The notes under the pieces were generated by a model, which saw only the letters and a list, made by a program, of their open reading frames with translations, made no database searches and was not told the DNA's origin. From assembly GCF_018882185.1 (NCBI RefSeq), contig NZ_JACVOY010000003.1, forward strand, positions 166,641-230,640: 64,000 nucleotides of DNA, read 5' to 3'. Every line of letters begins with the position of its first letter. Within the stretch, counting starts at the first letter, position 1. The position numbers and the translations under genes were made by a program. Positions 48,341 through 58,075 of this stretch are shown piece after piece. The DNA is from Polynucleobacter sp. AP-Latsch-80-C2 (GTDB lineage Bacteria > Pseudomonadota > Gammaproteobacteria > Burkholderiales > Burkholderiaceae).

Positions 48341-48505
48341 TCAAGCAAACGAGTCTTCAAACTCTGCGTATTTAATGGCGTTCATGAGAAATAGAATACG
48401 GCGCTGGAAACTTTTTCGCTCTTCTAGTTTGTCATGCGGCAATTGATCATGCTCACGCAGTAATTTAGTAATTGCTGGGTTGTAGAGCTCTCTTACGGGT
48501 GACAT
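48341..48505 (-). CDS. Conserved-looking small protein of 54 residues, unknown function
   Basis: The reverse strand encodes MSPVRELYNPAITKLLREHD, QLPHDKLEERKSFQRRILFL and MNAIKYAEFEDSFA. It is charged, predicted helical, and has no signal or membrane segment. It is supported as a real gene by four things: AGGA about ten bases before the ATG, a strong terminator after the stop, a full-length degenerate homologue at 39521-39685 with mostly synonymous or conservative changes up to a single stop, and placement directly upstream of sbp. It is not a family I recognise. Position at both borders of the cys gene set suggests a tie to sulfur metabolism, but this is only guilt by association. Confidence 0.72.
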   Translation of the reverse strand: MSPVRELYNPAITKLLREHDQLPHDKLEERKSFQRRILFLMNAIKYAEFEDSFA

Positions 48506-48613
48506 GATTTGATGTTCCTAAAAGGTTATTTAGGTTCAATGTACAACTGTTTAGTGCATCGGGCAAAGAATCTTTATTGATATGTATATATCAAAATAGC
48601 ATATACACAACAA

Positions 48614-49408
48614 TCAGGCTGTAACAAGTTTGATCCCAACCAAGAGCAAAGTAATCGTTAGCGCAGTTCTAGTAAACTTTTCAGGGAGTGTGCTCGATAG
48701 CTTAGCGCCTAGCCAGATTGCAGGTACGGAGCCTAGCAAGAGGCCAAATAAGAGACTGATATCCACAATACCCAACCACCAGTGACCAAGTCCTGCAAGG
48801 GCAGTTAAGGGCACGGCATATGCAATGTCAGTCCCCGCCACTTCAGCAGTCCTGAGGTGTGGGTAGAGGATCAGAATTAGTGTTGCTCCAATTGCACCAG
48901 CACCAATAGAAGATATTGTGACTAGTATGCCGATTGCGCCACCAATCAGTACTGTTGTAATCTTTAATCTATCTCCATGAGGCATCTTTTCAGGATTTTG
49001 CTTTACCCACTCTAGAATCCTGGTTCTTACTGTTAATGAGAGGGCAGTTAGAAGAACGGATACCCCAATGGAGAATGTAATGAGGTGCACCCAATCTTTA
49101 GAAATCGGACCTAGTTGCTTCAACGTGAAAATTGAAGCCATTGCCGTCGTGAGACTGCCGGCGCAAAGAAGGCCAACAATATCCCACCTTACATTCCCGT
49201 GAAGGCGATGAGCAGCTGTACCTACGCCTTTAGTGAGGGCGGCAAATGCGAGGTCAGTTCCTACGGCGGTTGTCGGTGTAACACCAAAAATTAATGTCAG
49301 AATTGGCGTCATGAGTGAGCCGCCACCAACGCCAGTAAGGCCCACCAACAATCCGACCAAAGCGCCGGAAAAAATATAGTGTAGGGAGCCCTGCAAAAAC
49401 TCGAGCAT
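48614..49408 (-). CDS. TauE/SafE-family membrane transporter
   Basis: Anion exporter family, 264 residues, about eight segments. GLTGVGGGSLMTPILTLIFG and ISSIGAGAIGATLILILYP are the two family repeats (shown in part). Located between the sulfate-uptake genes and a ferredoxin-NADP reductase, it may export sulfite or a related sulfur anion; direction and substrate are unproven. It is more distant from the copy at 27894 than expected for a recent duplicate. Confidence 0.8.
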   Translation of the reverse strand: MLEFLQGSLHYIFSGALVGLLVGLTGVGGGSLMTPILTLIFGVTPTTAVGTDLAFAALTKGVGTAAHRLHGNVRWDIVGLLCAGSLTTAMASIFTLKQLGPISKDWVHLITFSIGVSVLLTALSLTVRTRILEWVKQNPEKMPHGDRLKITTVLIGGAIGILVTISSIGAGAIGATLILILYPHLRTAEVAGTDIAYAVPLTALAGLGHWWLGIVDISLLFGLLLGSVPAIWLGAKLSSTLPEKFTRTALTITLLLVGIKLVTA

Positions 49409-49417
49409 TAGCCTAAA

Positions 49418-50194
49418 TCACTTTTCTACGAATGCGCGTTCAAAGACGTAGTCGCCCATTTGACCAAGACTAGGAGAGACCTTAAAGCCTTTTGCATCGA
49501 GCATCTCAGCAGTTTCTTTGAGCATAGAAGGGCTTCCGCAAATCATGGCCCTATCAACAGCTGGATCTAGTGGCGGTAAGCCAATGTCTTTAAAGAGCTG
49601 ACCGGATTCAATTGCAGTAGTTAAGCGACCGGTATGTTTAAAGGCTTCGCGTGTAACGGTTGGGTAGTAAATCAACTTTTCACGGATAAGCTCTCCTAAG
49701 AATTCATCTTGTGATAACTCGTCGCGAATGTAATCGGCATAAGCCAATTCGCTGACTAAGCGGACGCCATGAATCAGAACTACCTTCTCAAATTTGTCAT
49801 AGGTTTCGGGATCGCGAATGATGCTCATGAAGGGTGCGAGCCCAGTGCCGGTACTAAATAGATACAAATGCTTTCCAGGATTCAAATCATCTAGCACCAA
49901 GGTGCCAACAGATTTTTCACTAACCAAAATAGGGTCGCCAACTTGGATTTTTTGTAAGCGTGAGGTAAGGGGACCATCTTGCACTTTGATGCTCAAGAAC
50001 TCGAGATGCTCTGCATAATTTGGGCTTGCAACGCTATAAGCTCGGACTAGCGGCTTTCCTTCAACCTCAAGACCAATCATCAAAAAGTGACCGCTGCGAA
50101 AGCGCAGGCCCTTATTGCGGGTAGTAGTGAAGCTAAATAGGGTGTCGTTCCAATGGTGAACGGTCAAAACGGTTTCTGTGTTGTAGGCGGCCAT
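49418..50194 (-). CDS. fpr: Ferredoxin-NADP(+) reductase
   Basis: FAD flavoprotein of 258 residues that exchanges electrons between NADPH and ferredoxin/flavodoxin. RAYSVASPNY binds FAD, STGTGLAPFMSIIRDP the pyridine nucleotide, and the C-terminus ends DYVFERAFVEK as in bacterial Fpr. It could feed the APS/sulfite reduction steps of the adjacent cys genes. It starts 9 bp before the TauE gene in the same direction. Confidence 0.92.
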   Translation of the reverse strand: MAAYNTETVLTVHHWNDTLFSFTTTRNKGLRFRSGHFLMIGLEVEGKPLVRAYSVASPNYAEHLEFLSIKVQDGPLTSRLQKIQVGDPILVSEKSVGTLVLDDLNPGKHLYLFSTGTGLAPFMSIIRDPETYDKFEKVVLIHGVRLVSELAYADYIRDELSQDEFLGELIREKLIYYPTVTREAFKHTGRLTTAIESGQLFKDIGLPPLDPAVDRAMICGSPSMLKETAEMLDAKGFKVSPSLGQMGDYVFERAFVEK

Positions 50195-50364
50195 AAATGC
50201 AAAAAATAGGTAAAGCGGGTTTTAACGAAGGATTAATTATCCCACCCCCTAGTCCTTAAAATCCGACAAGAAGATCGATAAATAGGACTGAGTAGTGATA
50301 TGAATCCAATTTTTGGTAATAAGGGCGCACTTCCAGCATGGAAATCGCAGGCTATGATGAGTGT

Positions 50365-50838
50365 ATGACTAGATCACGTTACCTACAGCTCTCCCTTTTC
50401 TCTCTTGGCTTACTTGTTTTTGCCCTCATCCTGCAGCAGCTTGGGTATCAAGGGGTGAGTTTCTTGCCATGCCCCTTATGTATTTTGCAAAGAATTGGCT
50501 ATATTGGGATTGCCTTCTTTTGCTTATTGGTCGCCTGTTTTCCGCAATTCAGAAGGTGGTGTCATGGCCTGGCGATCCTGGCTGCCGGATTTGGCTTAGT
50601 GCTTGCAGGCAAGCAGGTTTGGCTGATCTCTCATCCAGAATCTTCCTGTGGGATTGATCCCCTGGAGACTTGGATTAATCAATTCCAAATAGTGCAAGGG
50701 TTACCTTGGCTCTTTAAGGCTGATGGCCTTTGTTCAGCCAAGCTCCCAGCTATCCTGGGCTTGCAGGTGCCTGAGTGGTCTTTACTCTGGTTTAGCACCT
50801 TTTTTATCCTCTTATTGGCTACTTTTCGCAAGAAATAA
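50365..50838 (+). CDS. dsbB: Disulfide bond formation protein DsbB
   Basis: Inner-membrane quinone reductase that reoxidises DsbA, 157 residues from MTRSRYLQLS. It has four membrane segments. The first periplasmic loop carries CPLC (FLPCPLCILQRIGY) and the second loop carries the Cys pair in SSCGIDPLE and DGLCSAKLP. The in-frame ATG at 50338 adds nine residues that do not fit the family and is less likely. Confidence 0.9.
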   Translation: MTRSRYLQLSLFSLGLLVFALILQQLGYQGVSFLPCPLCILQRIGYIGIAFFCLLVACFPQFRRWCHGLAILAAGFGLVLAGKQVWLISHPESSCGIDPLETWINQFQIVQGLPWLFKADGLCSAKLPAILGLQVPEWSLLWFSTFFILLLATFRKK

Positions 50839-50955
50839 GCTGGTTTTAGGGCGATAGTCTTTATATCTAAAAGTAGTGTAGGTATGAAAAGGTAGTCTTT
50901 TACAAAGTACTAACCCTTCCGTAAGATTCTTTACTAAGAAACTAAAGGAAGTCCT

Positions 50956-51216
50956 ATGCCTAAGAAACAATCCCTAGAAAAGTCCCTGATCCTTACCGCT
51001 CTACAGCTGGGATTAGGTTTGGCCTTGTTGGCCCTTTCTACCCACCTGGCATTAGAGAGCAATGCTTATCTCGAGGTGCTCAATCAAAGCGGGCTAAATC
51101 AATATCATGCGTTTGCATTATTGGTTTGCCTCAGCTTCTTCTCAGGGATTTTTTTGATCGCCCAATATGTACTCACGCATGAGTCTCATGGGTTTGATGA
51201 GCTCTCACCTTACTGA
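50956..51216 (+). CDS. Small membrane protein of unknown function
   Basis: Protein of 86 residues with two membrane segments (ALQLGLGLALLALSTHLAL and ALLVCLSFFSGIFLIAQYVL) separated by a polar loop. AAAGGAAG before the ATG and a strong terminator after it support expression. No family is recognised. Confidence 0.65.
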   Translation: MPKKQSLEKSLILTALQLGLGLALLALSTHLALESNAYLEVLNQSGLNQYHAFALLVCLSFFSGIFLIAQYVLTHESHGFDELSPY

Positions 51217-51242
51217 TGCAATAACGCTATTGCGATAAATAA

Positions 51243-51266
51243 AAAAGGCACCCTAGGGTGCCTTTT
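51243..51266. terminator. Bidirectional terminator between the small membrane protein and lysS
   Basis: AAAAGGCACC (51243-51252) pairs with GGTGCCTTTT (51257-51266) around CTAG. A-rich and T-rich flanks serve both convergent genes. Confidence 0.9.
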
Positions 51267-51284
51267 GTTTTGCATCCAAACTAC

Positions 51285-52835
51285 TTATTCTTCTTCACGA
51301 CGTAAGTGAGGGAAGAGGATGACGTCTCGAATATTGGGTGCATCTGTCAAGAGCATAACTAAGCGGTCGATACCAATTCCGCAACCGCCCGTGGGAGGCA
51401 TACCGTATTCCAGAGCGCGGATAAAGTCATGATCGAAGTACATCGCCTCTTCATCGCCCGCTTCTTTTTGCTCAACTTGCTTGCGAAAGCGGTTTGCTTG
51501 ATCTTCAGCGTCATTCAGCTCTGAAAAACCATTTGCAATCTCACGGCCGGTGATAAACAATTCAAAACGCTCAGTGATGCCTGGGCGAGTATCGGACTCT
51601 CGTGCGAGCGGACTGACTTCAATTGGATAGTCGATGATGTAAGTTGGCTCCCAAAGATGCTCTTCAGCAACCAGCTCAAATAAAGCCAATTGGAGTGCGC
51701 CAATACCGGCATTCTTTAGGGTTGGCGCATCGGGATTGTCACCACCTTTTTTCAATTCCGTACGAATAAAGTCAATATCTTCGAGTTGACTTGCTTGATA
51801 GCTCTTACCGGATTGGCCACAGTACTTCAGAATTGCTTCAGTAATAGTCAAGCGTTGGAATGGCTTGCTTAAATCGAGTTCGCGACCTTGATGCGTTAGT
51901 ACGGCAGTGCCTTGCGCATCCATTGCTGCTGCACGAATCAATCCTTCTGTGAAATCCATGAGCCAGCGGTAATCGGTATAAGCCGCATAAAACTCCATCA
52001 TGGTGAATTCAGGATTGTGACGCGGGCTCACACCTTCGTTGCGGAAGTTGCGGTTGATTTCAAAAACACGTTCAAAACCACCAACCACTAAACGCTTAAG
52101 GTATAGCTCAGGTGCGATACGCAAGAACATCTGCATATCCAATGCATTGTGATGCGTGATGAAAGGCTTAGCTGCCGCGCCACCAGGGATTGGATGCAGC
52201 ATCGGAGTCTCGACTTCCATGAAGTCGGCATCGAGCATGTGGCGACGTAATGAGGCGATAGCATTGCTACGTGCCTTAAAGGTATTACGACTATCAGGAT
52301 TAACGATCAAATCTACATAGCGTTGGCGATATTTGGTCTCAAGATCTGATAGACCATGAAATTTATCAGGCAGTGGACGTAGTGATTTGCTGAGTAAACG
52401 CAAATTGCTGCACTCCACGGAAAGCTCACCCTTATTGGTCTTAAAGAGATTGCCTTCGGCAGAGATGAAGTCACCCATATCCCAGTGCTTAAAGGCACCA
52501 TGTGTATCCGCACCAGAAAGTTCATCACTAATATAGAACTGGATTTGACCGCTGCGATCTTGAATGGTGGCAAAGCTGGCTTTACCCATCACACGTTTAA
52601 GTACCATGCGACCAGCGACCTTAACGTGTACTTTTTTAGCAGCTAGATCTTCTTTGCTCAGGCTGTCATAGTGAGTATGTAGGTCTACAGCCAAATGGGT
52701 AGGCACAAAGTCATTTGGAAAAGCAATCCCACCCTCACGTAGTTTGGCTAATTTTTCGCGACGCTCTGCAATGATGTGGTTTTCATCAACAGCCTCAGTA
52801 GCTGGAGCAGGAGTAAGGTTGGCTTTATCGTTCAT
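51285..52835 (-). CDS. lysS: Lysyl-tRNA synthetase, class II
   Basis: Charges tRNA-Lys, 516 residues. An N-terminal OB-fold anticodon domain ([19 protein letters not shown], as [15 protein letters not shown]) is followed by the class II core: motif 2 [20 protein letters not shown] (as [15 protein letters not shown]) and motif 3 [15 protein letters not shown]. It lies 41 bp after prfB, the usual prfB-lysS pair. Confidence 0.96.
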   Translation of the reverse strand: MNDKANLTPAPATEAVDENHIIAERREKLAKLREGGIAFPNDFVPTHLAVDLHTHYDSLSKEDLAAKKVHVKVAGRMVLKRVMGKASFATIQDRSGQIQFYISDELSGADTHGAFKHWDMGDFISAEGNLFKTNKGELSVECSNLRLLSKSLRPLPDKFHGLSDLETKYRQRYVDLIVNPDSRNTFKARSNAIASLRRHMLDADFMEVETPMLHPIPGGAAAKPFITHHNALDMQMFLRIAPELYLKRLVVGGFERVFEINRNFRNEGVSPRHNPEFTMMEFYAAYTDYRWLMDFTEGLIRAAAMDAQGTAVLTHQGRELDLSKPFQRLTITEAILKYCGQSGKSYQASQLEDIDFIRTELKKGGDNPDAPTLKNAGIGALQLALFELVAEEHLWEPTYIIDYPIEVSPLARESDTRPGITERFELFITGREIANGFSELNDAEDQANRFRKQVEQKEAGDEEAMYFDHDFIRALEYGMPPTGGCGIGIDRLVMLLTDAPNIRDVILFPHLRREEE

Positions 52836-52876
52836 ATCGGAATGGAATTGCTATTAATAAATACGGTTAATTTTGA

Positions 52877-53981
52877 TTACACACCTTGTTTAAGGCTGGC
52901 TTCAATAAATGCATCAAGATCTCCATCCAATACCTTTTGGGTATTAGAGATTTCGACGTTAGTACGTAAATCCTTAATGCGGCTTTGATCTAAGACATAA
53001 GAGCGGATCTGGTGACCCCAGCCGACATCGGTTTTGCTAGCTTCTAATTTATCTTGCTCTGCGCGACGTTTTTGCATTTCATGTTCATAGAGGCGTGACT
53101 TCAGCATCGTCATGGCTTCAGCGCGATTACGGTGTTGGCTACGATCGTTTTGGCACTGAACGACGATACCGGTCGGAAGGTGAGTAAGGCGTACGGCAGA
53201 ATCCGTTTTATTAATGTGCTGACCACCTGCACCTGAGGCGCGGTAGGTATCCGTGCGGATATCCGCAGGATTTACTTCAATTTCAATAGAGTCATCAATT
53301 TCGGGATAAACATAAATGGATGCGAAAGAGGTATGGCGTCCGTTTGAGGAATCAAATGGTGACTTACGAACTAAACGGTGAACACCGGTTTCAGAGCGAA
53401 GATGACCATAAGCATATTCGCCATCGACTTTAATGGTGGCGCTTTTAATGCCAGCGACATCGCCATCAGACTCTTCTAGGATTTCAGTTTTGTAGCCTTT
53501 GCGTTCGCAATATTTTAGATATTGACGATAGAGCATGCTAGCCCAGTCACAGGCTTCCGTGCCGCCAGCGCCCGCTTGAATATCAATAAAACAATTGCAG
53601 GAGTCCATCTCATTGTGGAACATGCGGCGGAACTCGAGATCGCCAATAATCTTGCTATAGCTTTCTACATCTTGCTCAATAGCGCCAATCGTTTCAAAAT
53701 CGCTTTCTTCTTTGGCCATATCAAAGAGCTCAAGAGCGCTAGTGATATTGGTATTGAGATCGGTGAGGGTGGCGACAACACCATCAAGTAACTTCTTTTC
53801 TTTGCCGAGGGCTTGTGCTTTTTTTTGATCGTCCCAGATGGTGGGATCTTCAAGAATAGAATTAACTTCAGTAAGGCGACGTGACTTTACTTCGAAGTCA
53901 AAGATACCCCCGAAGCGCTTGCTCACGGGTGAGCAGATCAGACAAGGTATTTGAAATAGTATTTAATTGTTCGGCTTCCAT
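52877..53981 (-). CDS. prfB: Peptide chain release factor 2, with programmed +1 frameshift
   Basis: Terminates translation at UAA/UGA. The gene is read in two frames. From the ATG at 53981, 27 codons ([17 protein letters not shown] and [10 protein letters not shown]) end at a UGA at 53900-53898. The site CTT-TGA-C preceded by GGGGGTAT is the classic autoregulatory frameshift. After a +1 slip the frame continues DFEVKSRRL to 52877, giving about 367 residues. SPF (KSPFDSS) is the stop-recognition motif and GGQ (GAGGQHINK) the catalytic one. It is 35 bp after recJ. Confidence 0.96.
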
Positions 53982-54016
53982 CCCCTAATTATAAGGGGGT
54001 TATTGAGACCAGCCTG

Positions 54017-55780
54017 CTAGGCTTCAGAACTCTCGTCGTGCGCCTCAATCATGAGCTGAACCCTTGCCTGGCCTTGGTAGCGATCGGTCACTAGGCGATA
54101 GGCCAATTTCGCCTTGCTTGGCAAACTTTGCGTGCGGTTAAACCAAACGGCTGTAAACGGCTTACTGGCAACTACCCCGGAGCCTAGGGGACGAAGCATT
54201 AAACGTAAATGCTTTTCCTTCATGAGGCTTTGCTGCGTAATCTCAAATTCCCCATAAAAAATGGGCTGGGGAAAACCTTGTCCCCAGATTTCTTCTGCGA
54301 GAAGATCACCTGTTTCAGCGGTAAATTCAGAAAGCTCGAGTGCGCCATCGTGAACATGACGTCTTTCTAGAAGCTCATCTGTGAGTAACTCACTGGCAAC
54401 TTGCTGAAAGCAGAGATCAAACTTTTTAAAATCACCTTTGCGTATGGTTAGTCCTGCCGCCATGGCATGCCCGCCAAATTTGAGAATGAGTCCTGGCTCG
54501 CGTTTAGAGACAAGATCCAGCGCGTCTCTTAAATGAAAGCCGGTAATTGAGCGTCCTGAGCCGCGTAACTCTTCACCAGTGCTGCCGTCCGCTGGAGCAA
54601 AAACAATGGCAGGGCGGTTAAAGCGCTCTTTAAGGCGTGAGGCCACAATGCCCACTACACCTTGATGCCATTCTGGATTCCAAAGACAAATACTGTTACG
54701 GCCAGCCATAGTCCCTGCTAACTGATCTTCAGCAAGATGGGCGAGGGCAGCTTCCTGCATGCCAGTTTCAATAACGCGTCGTTCACGATTAATGCGATCA
54801 AGTTCTTGAGCGAGGCCGAGCGCTTCATCGCTGCTATCAGACAGTAATAAGCGTATTCCTAAGCTCATGTCTGCTAAGCGCCCAGCAGCATTGAGTCTGG
54901 GGCCGATAGCAAAGCCAAGGTCAAAAGTATTGGCCTTGCGGGGGTCTCGGATAGCCACTTGAAACAGGGCTTGAATACCAGGTTGTGATACTCCTGCCCG
55001 AATTCGTTTAAGGCCATTGGAGACCAAGACGCGATTATTGCGATCGAGCTGAGCAACGTCAGCGACTGTACCTAAGGCCACGAGATCTAAAAGATTTTCA
55101 ATTTTGGGTTGAGTCTCGTTAGTAAATTTTCCTCGCTTACGAAGCTCCGCGCGCAAGGCAACCAGCAGGTAAAACATCACGCCAACGCCAGCAAGTGCCT
55201 TACTTGGAAAGTTACAGCCAGGCTGGTTTGGATTGATGATCGCCAGCGCCTTGGGAAGATGGTCGCCGGGAAGATGATGGTCGGTAACGATCACTTCCAT
55301 TCCCAGTTCACGGGCGCGATCTACGCCAGCTTCACTCGCGATGCCGTTATCGACAGTGATCAAATATTTCGGCTTTGGTATTTGTTGTGCAGCTAAGTCA
55401 ACAACTTCAGGCGTTAAGCCGTATCCCATCGTAAAGCGGTTGGGTACTAAGAATTGCACTGGGGTTTGAGGACCCCCCAGCATACGCAATCCGCGCAAAC
55501 CTACTGCGCAAGCGGTGGCGCCATCACAGTCGTAGTCCGCCACGATTAGCATGGGCTCATTTTTTTCAAGGATGTCGGCAAGTAAGCTAGCGGTACTTAA
55601 GCAGTTCTTTAGCTCTGTGGGCGAGAGTAGTTGCTTTAAATCTAATGAGAGCTCTTCAGGGGACTCCAGGCCTCGTGCGGCATAGAGTCTGGCTAACAAA
55701 GGATGTAAGCCGCTTTGCTGCAACCAGTGAGCAGTGCGATCAGAGAAGGGGCGTTGAGAGAAAAGGCTCATGAAGGTCAT
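54017..55780 (-). CDS. recJ: Single-stranded-DNA-specific exonuclease RecJ
   Basis: 5'-3' exonuclease for recombination and mismatch repair, 587 residues. DHH-family motifs are ADYDCDGATACAVG, TVDNGIA, VTDHHLPGD and the DHHA1-type GGHAMAAGLTI. The ATG at 55780 overlaps the preceding stop as TAATG; the ATG at 55771 is an alternative. A longer in-frame reading to 55837 would lie inside the upstream gene and is not favoured. Confidence 0.94.
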   Translation of the reverse strand: MTFMSLFSQRPFSDRTAHWLQQSGLHPLLARLYAARGLESPEELSLDLKQLLSPTELKNCLSTASLLADILEKNEPMLIVADYDCDGATACAVGLRGLRMLGGPQTPVQFLVPNRFTMGYGLTPEVVDLAAQQIPKPKYLITVDNGIASEAGVDRARELGMEVIVTDHHLPGDHLPKALAIINPNQPGCNFPSKALAGVGVMFYLLVALRAELRKRGKFTNETQPKIENLLDLVALGTVADVAQLDRNNRVLVSNGLKRIRAGVSQPGIQALFQVAIRDPRKANTFDLGFAIGPRLNAAGRLADMSLGIRLLLSDSSDEALGLAQELDRINRERRVIETGMQEAALAHLAEDQLAGTMAGRNSICLWNPEWHQGVVGIVASRLKERFNRPAIVFAPADGSTGEELRGSGRSITGFHLRDALDLVSKREPGLILKFGGHAMAAGLTIRKGDFKKFDLCFQQVASELLTDELLERRHVHDGALELSEFTAETGDLLAEEIWGQGFPQPIFYGEFEITQQSLMKEKHLRLMLRPLGSGVVASKPFTAVWFNRTQSLPSKAKLAYRLVTDRYQGQARVQLMIEAHDESSEA

Positions 55781-56766
55781 TATTGCTGAGCAATTACTTT
55801 CCAAGAGAGGGGTTCTGATTTTTTCCAGAAGGCCCAAGATTTTGGGTGTAAATCTTTTACAGTAAAAATGCGCTCCCGTTTTTTACCTTTAGGAAAATCA
55901 ATGATGAGAATTTCTTGTAACTGATTTTCAAGAAGCGCTTTGCTCAATAGCGGCCAAACTTCTGCTGGGTTTTCTAGCCAAGCAAATGTATTTGCTAAAT
56001 CTTGGAAATCAATCTGAATGCTATGAGTGAGCTTGTAATGCTTTGCTAGACCAGCTAGAAGTGGATGCGAGCCATATAGGATTCGTGATGTTTTGATGAC
56101 ATCGGGTGCATCTAGGTCTGCGAGCTTGCCAATGCCGCTGATCCAAAGCGAATTAATGCTGGGTAGACCGCGCATCTCACGTGCTTCATTGATGGGATCA
56201 ATATGCCACAGCATTTGAATTTCGTTTTGTAGTTTTCTCCAGCGTTTGGCAATACCTACTTCATGCGAATCCCGTGGCATCCACCAATCAATATTTCTGC
56301 CATGCGCTTGGTCTACGCTATGACTAATTAGGCTGGCAAATGGACCTGCAGGAATAAACCAGTAATGCTGACCTTGATACAGAATGGCAGACTTAAAGTC
56401 TTCCTCAATAAAGGGCGTTGCAGTTTTCAGCAAGCTCGTAGATTCATCGGCTGTCAGATCGATCTGATTTTGTCCCATCAAGATGAGATGGTCTCGGGTC
56501 GCATGCAGGTGAACCGGTTGTAAGCAGGCAATGATTTCCTGTGAATTTACCGGTTGATTGGATTGTCCTAATAGGAGTACGGGGGCAATCGGCACTAAAT
56601 TGCCCAAAAGAAATTGCTCATGAGGAAGGCCCCGCGGGGGTCCACTTAAGGCCTCTGCGCCATCTAAATCCAAAGCATCTTCCCCTGAAAGCATCAGAGT
56701 GAAGCGCTTGCTGTGATTTGGAGAGGAGCTTAAATTGGTGACCATTCCCCTGATTTTAGGTGGCAT
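55780..56766 (-). CDS. Conserved hypothetical protein coupled to recJ
   Basis: Protein of 328 residues, or 321 from the ATG at 56745, with no signal or membrane segment. Blocks such as NIDWWMPRDSHEVGIAKRWR and LPSINSLWISGIGKLA recall a betaproteobacterial family often labelled phosphoglycerate-mutase-like or RpfE-type, but no catalytic motif of those enzymes is evident to me. Its stop overlaps the recJ start (TAATG), so the products are made together. Function is unknown; it is divergent from the lol genes. Confidence 0.75.
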   Translation of the reverse strand: MPPKIRGMVTNLSSSPNHSKRFTLMLSGEDALDLDGAEALSGPPRGLPHEQFLLGNLVPIAPVLLLGQSNQPVNSQEIIACLQPVHLHATRDHLILMGQNQIDLTADESTSLLKTATPFIEEDFKSAILYQGQHYWFIPAGPFASLISHSVDQAHGRNIDWWMPRDSHEVGIAKRWRKLQNEIQMLWHIDPINEAREMRGLPSINSLWISGIGKLADLDAPDVIKTSRILYGSHPLLAGLAKHYKLTHSIQIDFQDLANTFAWLENPAEVWPLLSKALLENQLQEILIIDFPKGKKRERIFTVKDLHPKSWAFWKKSEPLSWKVIAQQ

Positions 56767-56812
56767 TTGAGTATTCCATCAGTTTGCCCGTCTAATTGTC
56801 TAAACTGTAGCT

Positions 56813-58075
56813 ATGTTAAGACTTCCTATTGAGCTAGAAATTGGCCTGCGCTATACCCGATCTAAGCGTCGTAAGACGGTTGGTAAGCGCGATGGCTTTC
56901 TGTCCTTTATCTCGGGAATATCCACCGCCGGTATCGCTTTAGGGGTTGCAGCCTTAATTGTGGTGCTCTCGGTAATGAATGGTTTTCAGAAGGAAGTGCG
57001 AGATCGCATGCTTTCTGTTCTTTCTCATGTCGAAATTACCGCGCCTGACGGATTGGCAGATTGGGAGCCATTGGCGCTTAAGGTTGCTGGTCAGCCTCAT
57101 GTATTAGGTGTTGCACCGATGGTTAGTTCACAGGGCCTAATTACTCGAGACAATATGATGCGGGGCGTAGCAATACGCGGCATATCGCCTGCTGACGAAG
57201 GCAAGGTCTCGGATTTACCAAAACAATTTGTTGCAGGCAATATTAATGATCTCAGGCCTGGTAGTTTTGGCGTAGCCTTAGGCGCGCAACTAGCATCTAT
57301 CATTGGAGCTCGAGTTGGAGATCGCATTAATTTAATTGTTCCTGAAAGTGATTTAACTCCAGCAGGTGCGATGCCCAGGATGCGTACTCTCACGGTATTG
57401 GGGATTGTCGATAGCGGTCATTATGAATATGACAGCTCCTTGGCCATCATGCATTGGAAAGATGCGGCAGCACTGTTGAGACTGCATGACCCATCAGGTC
57501 TCCGGATTAAGGTTGACGATATGCAGCGGGCGCCTGAAGTGGCTGCACAATTAGCCACTGTAGTGCCCCAGGCATTGTGGATCACCGACTGGTCACGTTC
57601 TAATCGTAACTGGTTTGCCGCAGTTCAAACTGAAAAGAAAATGATGTTCATCATTTTGACTTTGATTATTGCGGTGGCGGCCTTTAACTTAGTATCAACG
57701 CTGGTGATGACGGTAAATGAGAAACAGGCGGATATTGCCATCTTGCGAACCATGGGCGCCAGCCCAGGACTCATTCAGAGAATCTTTTTAATTCAGGGCT
57801 TGGCTATTGGTTTGCTCGGTTCGCTTGCTGGCGTCGGTTTGGGTTTATTGATTGCCTTAAATATTGATGTCATTGTTCCTGCGATTGAGGCGATCTTCCG
57901 AGTACGCTTTTTACCGCGTGAGGTGTATTTCATTAGTGAGCTGCCATCGGATGTTAGATTTTCGGATGTACTCACGGTTGGATTGATGGCCTTCGGCCTC
58001 TCTGTATTAGCAACACTCTATCCGAGTCGTCGTGCTGCGAAGGTACAACCAGCGGAGGCGCTTCGTTATGAGTAA
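56813..58075 (+). CDS. lolC: Lipoprotein-releasing ABC transporter permease (LolC/LolE type)
   Basis: Extracts outer-membrane lipoproteins from the inner membrane for transfer to LolA, 420 residues. TM1 ([21 protein letters not shown], as [20 protein letters not shown]) is followed by a large periplasmic domain and three C-terminal segments. [20 protein letters not shown] is the cytoplasmic coupling motif, and the end [15 protein letters not shown] is diagnostic. Only one permease is present, as in a homodimeric LolF-like complex. It overlaps lolD by eight bases. Confidence 0.92.
   Translation: MLRLPIELEIGLRYTRSKRRKTVGKRDGFLSFISGISTAGIALGVAALIVVLSVMNGFQKEVRDRMLSVLSHVEITAPDGLADWEPLALKVAGQPHVLGVAPMVSSQGLITRDNMMRGVAIRGISPADEGKVSDLPKQFVAGNINDLRPGSFGVALGAQLASIIGARVGDRINLIVPESDLTPAGAMPRMRTLTVLGIVDSGHYEYDSSLAIMHWKDAAALLRLHDPSGLRIKVDDMQRAPEVAAQLATVVPQALWITDWSRSNRNWFAAVQTEKKMMFIILTLIIAVAAFNLVSTLVMTVNEKQADIAILRTMGASPGLIQRIFLIQGLAIGLLGSLAGVGLGLLIALNIDVIVPAIEAIFRVRFLPREVYFISELPSDVRFSDVLTVGLMAFGLSVLATLYPSRRAAKVQPAEALRYE

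Noticed and set aside
52877..53926. prfB as a single frame starting at 53926
   Set aside because: That start lies inside the frameshift region; the true start is 53981 with a +1 slip at CTT-TGA.
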